Below, in pieces: positions 57,247-64,000 of a DNA stretch of 64,000 nucleotides; the stretch's first letter is position 1; each line of letters starts with the position of its first letter. The notes beneath the pieces are model-generated. The model was given only the letters and a program-made list of their open reading frames with translations. It ran no database searches and was not told the origin of the DNA. Position numbers and translations under genes: made by a program. This DNA is from a virus: the IMG/VR virus record IMGVR_UViG_3300025446_000004, positions 25,757 through 89,756 of that record, one strand, 5' to 3'.

Positions 57247-60174
57247 TTACCTACTAATAGGGGTATAAGTTCCATTTTGCAACGTTCCGGTAAATTTAGC
57301 AACTGGCTTGCGAGAAATTTCATCGTACACCGTACCATCCGGCGCAAGCCACCCACTAGCCCCATTACTGAAATTCATGTGAACCGCATTTGGAGCCGGA
57401 GGTTGAGTAAACTGCGAAACTGTTATTCCCGGATTTCCTTTATACGTTGAAGCGCCGACGAACGACCCACCAACATCCATGTCTGCGAGTTTACCGGCAA
57501 CTTCTGGGAATACCAACAAAGTCCGTGCCGCTCTTTGGCTAATCAGACCGGGTATATTACTACCGGTCAACCTTCTCCATCCCTCATTAACCTCACCCAT
57601 TCTATCAGCAGCCGTCAGAGCAAATCGCTTCAGATTCTCTTGAAGCTGAGACAAAGAGAAGTGCATATCCATTAAATCATCACCGGATTTTCTATCCTGA
57701 TCCGTAAGGGCATGACTGTTAATCAAGAAGGTCATAAACTCTTTCTTAACCGGCTCTATAGCTGCCATAGTTTCGGTTACAGCAGGGTTGCCTACCTCTT
57801 CTTTCATCTTGTTCAATGGTTTATTGATGAATTGAAGATTAGTATTTCTAAGCGCGTTAACCTGAGTGAACGCATCGCCAATGTGATCCAACAAGGTATT
57901 AAACGAACGAATCTGTTGATAATCAGGACTGTTCGCACTAACAAGGTCTTTCCTTTTCGTCACGATATTGTTGAAATCAAGCTCACTAAAATTCGGGTTG
58001 ATGTATCTTGTTCCGTATTGAATAGCTTCATCACGACGCATCGCATTAGGATCGCCCTTTGCCCACTTCCTATTGGCAAAGTCCGCATCCCCTACTTGAT
58101 AATTCGTAACTTTATATAAAGCATCAAAGTTCTCAGGTACGGTTACCCCCATTGACTGCAACTTTGCCGCAAGTTGGTCAGGAGGAAGATTAGCCATGTC
58201 AGGAGTAAACTTGAAGTCAGCCGGGCCACGAAGCATGGTTTCCATGTTTTCAGAAGATTGCTCGTCACTGATTTGCTTGTTCTCACCTTTTTCTTGAGCA
58301 GCCGCAATTTCTACATCTGCCTTACGGCGAGCCTCGTTCTGAGCCTCAGCCTCATCGGCACTTTGCAAAGCATCGCTACCCCCTAACAATTTTAGGATTC
58401 TTTGAGCAGCAGCAGGATTCTTTGCCGCTAACTCTCCATAGGCTCGTTGATAACTCACAACACCATTGTTTGCATTGGCAGTAGCATTGAGTAGATTTGT
58501 GAGCTTCTGCCAAGCATCTGCCATCATTGGGTCTGTCTTAATTGCATCCAACAACTTAGGAACTGGGTATTGTTCTGCGTTTGCAGGAGCATTGAGATCA
58601 ACACCAATCATATTAGCATATTCTTTAACCGCACCACGTCCCTTGGGTCCAAGATGCTTCAAAATATCTTGAATGCTGGCATTTGGATCAACCTTGTTCT
58701 CACCGGACTGATACGCAGCATAAGCCTTTATAGGGTCACCATCATATCTATCTAGTAACTCTCTAAACTTCTGCATCGTAGCGCCCAAATTTTGATCTAC
58801 ATTAAATGGGTCAGTTATATGATACTTGGCTATAGTAGCGGGCATAAGCTGTCCTAATCCTAACGCTTGCCCACTAGGAGTGTTTTCTCCTTGTGCTCGT
58901 GGATTGCCATTTGACTCTTTCATAATCAAACCACGAGCAACAGCATTGGGTACACCATATTGCTTGGCATACTTATCAACTTTGTCCTGAATACCCAAAC
59001 TAACACCAGCATTGGGAATAGTTGGGGTCGCAGTTGGAGCCTTTGCCCCACCACCACCACCACCACCACCACTGTTAACCAAATCGTAATAATGGTTTAC
59101 ATCATTTTGACCAAGATCGATAGCCGCGAGTTGCGCCTTACAATTGAGATAGAAACTAATCGTTGTGGCAACATCCTCTGGCGGTTGACCATTTTTTCCG
59201 GCTGCCATAAGAGCTTTTGCCCACGGTAAACCATAATCACTAGCCTTCTTAATTTCATCGGGTGTGAATAAAGTAGACTTATAGTTTGGATCAACCACAA
59301 GATACTCCATCTGTGAAATTTTCACACCATTGCGCTCAACTTGTTTGCCGGTAGTCGGATCAATAAGAGGAACCACTTTATATGGAATAGCTGTATCCTT
59401 AGTCACGTGATATTTTGCCATATCCTGCTCAGTGACCACTCCCTTGACAATCTGCGGAGCGTTATCCTGTATATTTTTAATAGCATCGGTAAACTGCCCA
59501 ACATAGGTTTCGTTCTGCTCTACACCCATTCTTCCGGCTTGTAAAGCATTGTTATACAATCTCAAGTTGGTTTCGAGTACTTGATAGTGACGCGCATAAT
59601 TGGCCTCACCCTCAGCCTTGGCAGTTTTATCCTTCTCTGCAACTTGTTGCTCCCCTTGCTGGAAAGCCTTCTCACCGCCCACAAATGCCGATCCGGGGCC
59701 ACGCTGAGCCATGCCTGTAAGAGAACCACTCACCGCCTCAAGAGCGATAGCAAGGGCAATATCACCCCGTTTCATAGGAACTGGCTCTTTAGTCATATCG
59801 CCTGTGTTGGGGTCTATGGTATAATTATATCGGGGACCACCAGCAAGCGTCTCGGCTATCGAGCGAAGAACACCGGCCCTTTGAATAGAAGGATGCTGTG
59901 TCGCCGCGCCCTGTAGGGCCGGTGGCACGCCCGTGGGTGCTGTACCGGGCTGTTTAGCCGTACTTGTAGCACCAGCGCCCTGTGGAGCAACTGGGGTGGC
60001 AACGTTGGCCGGTCCCTGCACCGAAGACTGGGCAGATAGCGGTTGCTGTGGAGAAACAACCGTAGCCTGATTGGGTTGCTGTACAGAAGAGGTTGTGTTG
60101 TCCACCGGAGGATTCTGTTGCTGAACATCTTGCGAGTTGCTTGCGTCAGCACTATTTGGAATCATGTTTGACAT
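57247..60174 (-). CDS. Internal virion protein with lytic transglycosylase domain
   Basis: 975 residues. Pro/Gln-rich N-terminus, a poly-Gly linker, then an SLT domain with GLIMKESNGNP (catalytic Glu about 420), ALGLGQLMPAT and AYAAYQSGENKV. The rest is helical. Cuts peptidoglycan during DNA entry, as T7 gp16 does. Position with the next three genes mimics the T7 gp13-16 set. Confidence 0.85.
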   Translation of the reverse strand: MSNMIPNSADASNSQDVQQQNPPVDNTTSSVQQPNQATVVSPQQPLSAQSSVQGPANVATPVAPQGAGATSTAKQPGTAPTGVPPALQGAATQHPSIQRAGVLRSIAETLAGGPRYNYTIDPNTGDMTKEPVPMKRGDIALAIALEAVSGSLTGMAQRGPGSAFVGGEKAFQQGEQQVAEKDKTAKAEGEANYARHYQVLETNLRLYNNALQAGRMGVEQNETYVGQFTDAIKNIQDNAPQIVKGVVTEQDMAKYHVTKDTAIPYKVVPLIDPTTGKQVERNGVKISQMEYLVVDPNYKSTLFTPDEIKKASDYGLPWAKALMAAGKNGQPPEDVATTISFYLNCKAQLAAIDLGQNDVNHYYDLVNSGGGGGGGGAKAPTATPTIPNAGVSLGIQDKVDKYAKQYGVPNAVARGLIMKESNGNPRAQGENTPSGQALGLGQLMPATIAKYHITDPFNVDQNLGATMQKFRELLDRYDGDPIKAYAAYQSGENKVDPNASIQDILKHLGPKGRGAVKEYANMIGVDLNAPANAEQYPVPKLLDAIKTDPMMADAWQKLTNLLNATANANNGVVSYQRAYGELAAKNPAAAQRILKLLGGSDALQSADEAEAQNEARRKADVEIAAAQEKGENKQISDEQSSENMETMLRGPADFKFTPDMANLPPDQLAAKLQSMGVTVPENFDALYKVTNYQVGDADFANRKWAKGDPNAMRRDEAIQYGTRYINPNFSELDFNNIVTKRKDLVSANSPDYQQIRSFNTLLDHIGDAFTQVNALRNTNLQFINKPLNKMKEEVGNPAVTETMAAIEPVKKEFMTFLINSHALTDQDRKSGDDLMDMHFSLSQLQENLKRFALTAADRMGEVNEGWRRLTGSNIPGLISQRAARTLLVFPEVAGKLADMDVGGSFVGASTYKGNPGITVSQFTQPPAPNAVHMNFSNGASGWLAPDGTVYDEISRKPVAKFTGTLQNGTYTPISR

Positions 60175-60192
60175 TTTTATCCTTGATTACCG

Positions 60193-61008
60193 TTATTCTG
60201 AGTCAGAAGTATCATCGGGGCTGTAGTTTCCAGAGCCAATTGGGGTTATATCACCACCACTGGGAGAACTAGCACCGCCCCCCGTTCTTCCGGGCATCTT
60301 AAGCATCCCACCCGTAGCCGCACCAGCAACACTACCAAGTGCCCCAATCGCAGCGTTAACCCAAGAATTCTGATTTTGTGCTACTTCATTGGCCGTCTTG
60401 GCAGCCTCACCAAACGCACTTGTTCCTGCATTTGCCGCACTAGTGGCGGGGTTAAAGACTTCGGTGGAACCTTCTTCCCCTTTAATAGCCTCGTTATACT
60501 CCTGCCGACCAACATCATATCCCTGTGCCTGAACCTTGTTCAACTCTGCTGCTGTGTTCTGCGCTATATCGGCAGCAGCGTTAGCCCCCTCAACCGTAGT
60601 TGCGCCAGCCGTCAAACCGGTGTTTCCACCACCCTGCGCCGCATTGGCGTTTCCAATCGCAGACTTAGCGTTAGCAGCCGCTTGAGCGCCTGTCGTAATA
60701 ACTCCGGCCTGACGGGCGGCCAACTCGCCAGCAGAGTACCCCATTTGGTTTGGACCCTTAGAAATCGTTGGCAAAAACGTGGACTGCAATGCGCTGAACA
60801 CACCAGAAGCCTTACCAAAAATACTTCCAGCTTGGGCGGCAACCTGCGTAGCGAATCCGGTCTGTTGGCCAAGAATTTGATTTTGAGCAGCAGTAGCCCC
60901 GCAAACGTGATCGATTGGTCCATTATAAATATACGAATCTTCATATACTTTAATGTATTGTCCAAGTTCTTCGGACCATTGCAACACCAATTTTCTGTAT
61001 ATCTTCAT
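60193..61008 (-). CDS. Ala/Gly-rich virion protein (T7 gp14-like position)
   Basis: 271 residues: charged N-terminus, then Ala/Gly/Asn-rich helices (GELAARQAGVITTGAQAAAN) and a flexible end (TGGGASSPSGG). Fits an internal virion/ejection protein by place and composition. Confidence 0.5.
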   Translation of the reverse strand: MKIYRKLVLQWSEELGQYIKVYEDSYIYNGPIDHVCGATAAQNQILGQQTGFATQVAAQAGSIFGKASGVFSALQSTFLPTISKGPNQMGYSAGELAARQAGVITTGAQAAANAKSAIGNANAAQGGGNTGLTAGATTVEGANAAADIAQNTAAELNKVQAQGYDVGRQEYNEAIKGEEGSTEVFNPATSAANAGTSAFGEAAKTANEVAQNQNSWVNAAIGALGSVAGAATGGMLKMPGRTGGGASSPSGGDITPIGSGNYSPDDTSDSE

Positions 61009-61009
61009 A

Positions 61010-61393
61010 TTAAATCAGCTTCCTTAGCTCGTTTCCACTTTCCACAAAACCAAACGTTTTAACGCAAAAATTCTTAAGGGATTCGTTTTTAGTGTTGAAA
61101 ATGATTTCCGTAAATCCACTCTCCTTGGCTTTGTTGACTAGCCCCGAAAAACCACCAAGCATTGCATGAAAGTTTCGCCGCCGATCACCATTATCAACAA
61201 ACTGAATGTCGATTCTGAGTGCCTTGGAAACTCTAGCGAAAAGAATAGGACCGGCCTCATCGCTATACACGGTACACTGTGTTTCCGGTGCCACAAAGAA
61301 TTCAGGGCCGGTTTCTTTGTGGTACGCATCTCTTGCAAGACTGATAGTAAGAAGTGCCTCATCCCCGGCCTCAATTGTTCGTTCAGTAATCAT
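61010..61393 (-). CDS. GNAT-like protein (T7 gp13-like position)
   Basis: 127 residues. The end GFTEIIFNTKNESLKNFCVKTFGFVESGNELRKLI reads like the last part of an acetyltransferase fold, which phage internal virion proteins of this place share. Activity not assumed. Confidence 0.5.
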   Translation of the reverse strand: MITERTIEAGDEALLTISLARDAYHKETGPEFFVAPETQCTVYSDEAGPILFARVSKALRIDIQFVDNGDRRRNFHAMLGGFSGLVNKAKESGFTEIIFNTKNESLKNFCVKTFGFVESGNELRKLI

Positions 61394-61411
61394 TAGCTGG
61401 CCTCATTATGT

Positions 61412-61484
61412 TTATGATATACCATATAACGCGGCAGTGGTACCAATTGTAAAGTTACCACCGCTGTTTAGGAACAACTTAAAA
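61412..61484 (-). pseudogene. Orphan tail-tip C-terminal fragment
   Basis: On the minus strand SFKLFLNSGGNFTIGTTAAL-YGIS and a stop follow directly after the fibre stop in a different frame. It parallels the fibre's own end (ITFSNSASNNFAIGTSVTVFG), so it is a second, unfused C-terminal end. Confidence 0.5.
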
Positions 61485-64000
61485 CTATCTACCAAAAACT
61501 GTAACACTTGTTCCTATAGCAAAGTTATTTGACGCACTATTAGAAAATGTTATAGAATTTATCGCTGCCGTAGAATTCCAATATCCACTCATATCAGATG
61601 CCATAAACGAATTAGCATTACTTTGGCTACCAAAACCAAGAGATGTAACTCCTTTTGGAAGTGTTGTTCCAGCATAATTTGGAACGGTAACAGTAGCTAC
61701 ATCTATAGGCACTGGTCCTCCTACGGAACCTAAATTATCTATAACTGAAAGACCAGTTTGACCAGATGAGTTTAGGTTAAAAGAGGAACCCACCAATGCC
61801 TTAGTTCCTTGAAACCCATAATTTGACCCTGTGTCTCCATTAAATTGCAGTTTTAAATTAGACAGCGATGCACCGCTTACCATAAGACCACTAAATTGTA
61901 TTTCAATAATATGAGCAGTATTTGGTATCGATGAAATTGTTATTGTAGATGCTGGCGAAGACAATGTAGACGACAATACAAATCCACCACCACCACCACT
62001 AACTGCGCTGATAACACCAGCAGAAATGGTAATACTAGTATTATCCGGTTTAACCGATCCGAAACCACTAGAAGTAGCCACAGGAAGGTCAGCCGCAACA
62101 AGCGCACGAAACGTAGGAACTGCCGCAGAACCAGAGGCCGGACCAGCAAGCACTGTGTTTGCGGTTTTTGCCGGAAACACAGGAACGGGAGTTTGGTAAG
62201 ATGGCATAGCAAGTGGACCGTTGGATGTTAAAACATAACCATTAGTTCCAGCCGCTAATCCTTCTAGTTGTCCAGCAGAACCAACTGCTATCACACTTCC
62301 TTCTGACAATCCAGAGGCCGCTGCCGCTTTTAGACACACAATGCTAGCATAGACAGCATTAGTAGTTGTAGTAGACACATAAGTTATTGTGTCAGATATA
62401 CTACCTATGGACACTTTGGTTCCATACCAACTTGCATATGCTAAAACTGGTGCTCCGGCAATAGAATTGTTGGTAACAATGTTAGTATAACCATTGGTCT
62501 CTGAAAAAGTAGCACTACCTGAACCAACCTCCGCAAACCTAGTGGCAGCACTAACATGCACCAAATCGTTTACTGCCGTTGTAGTAACAGCACCGGTAGA
62601 TAACGACACTGTTCCACCGCCACTTGCATTCTGTGCGGAACTGGAAACATCTACTGAACCAACACCTGAATACTCGTATACAGTTACCGCACTAAAAAGA
62701 GTACCAGCCGCAACCGTTAACGGCCCCCCAACTACGTTAACCGCTACATATACTGAATAATCATAATACTCTCCAGAAATAAGTTGAGACGTTACAAGTG
62801 TCCAAACATTACCCTGATTATCAGATGGAGACGGTGAACCTGAGTCATGGTGAAAAAGTTCAAGAATTAGTGTACTTCCGGGAGACACATCATTAGTGGT
62901 GGATACTCCTGTTGCGTTTGCCGTAGCGTATTGCACGAAAACAGGAGATGAAACCGAAGATGTAGCTACTGCCCCCCTAGACGTAAAATAATTGCTATTA
63001 TCAGTACTGATATACACACCCATGCCGGTTGTTATCGTCAGATTGTCAATCAAACCGTCAATAGCAAGTCCATTAGGTATAATAGTAAGAGTACCCGGAC
63101 CTATGTTCTGAACACGAATGTTCCAAGTAGCGGCGGGTGGAGTAGCCGGTAGAGTAAGAGAGACGTTGGAAACACTCTCGAATACAATGTTTTTTCCACT
63201 ATCCCCAGTTACTGCCGTATAGCTTACAATTTTAACCGCAGTTCCCCCTACACCGGAACTTCCCACGGCAGAAATTACACCACCGCCGGTAATAGCAATG
63301 GTAGTTCCATCGGCCTCTACCGCCCCTAAAGTACTCGTAGTTGCTATTGGCAATCTTGCAGCATCAACTGTTCCCGAACTCAAGTTGCTAGCATCAGCAG
63401 CAAATGTTTCTGCATTAGACTGAGCAGTTGCAGCCGCACCAGAAACATCATAGACTCCAGAACCAATTACAGATTGTACATCTGAAGAACTAGCACTTAC
63501 AACTTGTTTACTGGCATTAGTACCGGCTACTTTCGCGCTTACTGGAACTGCTGCCCCATTGATTTGAGCTACAGTAGGATTAGGGTAACTTCCGCTAAGG
63601 TCACCACCAGCAGAACCAGAAGGAGCAGCAGCTACAGCCGATATTACTCCAGCCGTTTCTGTAATAGTAGTATTATCTACCTCTACCACTCCAAAAGCCG
63701 ATGCAGTTGCTTTTGCTACAGTAATTGCACCAGAAGAAACAGTTATAATAGTGCCATCTGGTTTTACTGCACCAAGCACAGAGTCAGTAGCAACAGGAAG
63801 GTCAGATGAGTCGATTGCACGGAATGTTGGCACTGCATCAACGCCAGATACAGGACCGGCGTAAACAGTGTTCTTAGTCTCAGTTGCCTTAGTAACGGTA
63901 AAAGTTCCGCTTCCTGTGATTGGAGAGCCGCCTACTGAAAACTCTCCCGGCATTGACAAAGCCGCGCTTGTTACTCCACTACCAGACAAAATCTGGTACT
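61485..64000 (-). CDS. Tail fibre (5' end beyond window)
   Basis: At least 838 residues, open to the window edge (YQILSGSGVTS precedes the TTG at 63989). Repeated modules AGPVSGVDAVPTFRAIDSSDLPVAT/GAVKPDGT(T)ITVSSGVISA alternate with β-rich segments; DLSGSYPNPTVAQINGAAVP is a usual fibre signature. C-terminal end NNFAIGTSVTVFGR. Recognises the host surface. Confidence 0.8.
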   Translation of the reverse strand, partial: YQILSGSGVTSAALSMPGEFSVGGSPITGSGTFTVTKATETKNTVYAGPVSGVDAVPTFRAIDSSDLPVATDSVLGAVKPDGTIITVSSGAITVAKATASAFGVVEVDNTTITETAGVISAVAAAPSGSAGGDLSGSYPNPTVAQINGAAVPVSAKVAGTNASKQVVSASSSDVQSVIGSGVYDVSGAAATAQSNAETFAADASNLSSGTVDAARLPIATTSTLGAVEADGTTIAITGGGVISAVGSSGVGGTAVKIVSYTAVTGDSGKNIVFESVSNVSLTLPATPPAATWNIRVQNIGPGTLTIIPNGLAIDGLIDNLTITTGMGVYISTDNSNYFTSRGAVATSSVSSPVFVQYATANATGVSTTNDVSPGSTLILELFHHDSGSPSPSDNQGNVWTLVTSQLISGEYYDYSVYVAVNVVGGPLTVAAGTLFSAVTVYEYSGVGSVDVSSSAQNASGGGTVSLSTGAVTTTAVNDLVHVSAATRFAEVGSGSATFSETNGYTNIVTNNSIAGAPVLAYASWYGTKVSIGSISDTITYVSTTTTNAVYASIVCLKAAAASGLSEGSVIAVGSAGQLEGLAAGTNGYVLTSNGPLAMPSYQTPVPVFPAKTANTVLAGPASGSAAVPTFRALVAADLPVATSSGFGSVKPDNTSITISAGVISAVSGGGGGFVLSSTLSSPASTITISSIPNTAHIIEIQFSGLMVSGASLSNLKLQFNGDTGSNYGFQGTKALVGSSFNLNSSGQTGLSVIDNLGSVGGPVPIDVATVTVPNYAGTTLPKGVTSLGFGSQSNANSFMASDMSGYWNSTAAINSITFSNSASNNFAIGTSVTVFGR

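Noticed and set aside
59050-59075. CCA trinucleotide tract as a regulatory repeat
   Set aside because: It encodes a poly-Gly linker of the transglycosylase protein in frame; simple low complexity.

Overview
The window is a 64 kb piece of a tailed double-stranded DNA phage, probably incomplete at both ends. Genes are short, tightly packed and often joined by ATGA overlaps. They include a family A DNA polymerase, RecA, a T7-gp4-like primase-helicase, an SF2 helicase, a PD-(D/E)XK nuclease, endonuclease VII, two RNA ligases, HNH and GIY-YIG homing endonucleases, holin-like and spanin-like proteins, T7-like internal virion proteins with a transglycosylase domain, and a tail fibre. Many promoters match the bacterial housekeeping consensus (TTGACA-17-TATAGT with an extended TG), and SD sites are strong AGGAGG, so the host polymerase is probably used. 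The tmRNA is of the circularly permuted type known from alphaproteobacteria, cyanobacteria and some betaproteobacteria. This hints at such a host, but nothing here names it.

Layout. 1-1.8 kb: leftward genes (L,D-transpeptidase-like protein, HNH) read from one arm of a divergent promoter pair. 1.85-10.6 kb: rightward DNA polymerase, small genes, and an RNA-rich stretch (5.5-6.9 kb) with two structured non-coding RNAs, a perfect 19-bp hairpin, a tRNA-like element without a normal anticodon loop and a tRNA-Met(CAU). 10.6-19.6 kb: an island of different composition. It opens with a terminator, a consensus parS centromere site and a promoter overlapped by a palindrome. Next come GGCGGCCC-repeat tracts and palindromic GTAAA/TTTAC iterons, and the repeats and iterons recur at the far end. 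Between them lies an operon with a motif-permuted AAA+ ATPase, DUF1257 and DUF2997 proteins, a radical-SAM enzyme and a DUF3150-like protein. 19.6-33 kb: small accessory genes, a two-piece tmRNA, two LRR-like paralogues, a catalytic-domain-only tyrosine recombinase, radical SAM, PRTase and nuclease. 33-48.9 kb: RNA ligases, nucleotide enzymes, helicases, primase-helicase, endonuclease VII and RecA. 48.9-64 kb: a leftward lysis and virion block that meets the rightward genes at a terminator.

How it fits together. Replication and recombination genes (polymerase, primase-helicase, RecA, exonuclease, resolvase, SF2 helicase) form one set. RNA ligases, tRNA, tmRNA and structured RNAs form an RNA repair and translation set. 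MazG-like, DUF5664, 2'-deoxyribosyltransferase-like and HAD proteins shape nucleotide pools. The island carries both a host-type partition site and iterons, which suggests an extrachromosomal or origin function beside the AAA+/radical-SAM module.

Four genes look frameshifted at A/T homopolymers (three of them HNH genes). One tail gene is frameshifted elsewhere and one small gene has an in-frame UGA. Some of these may be sequence errors.
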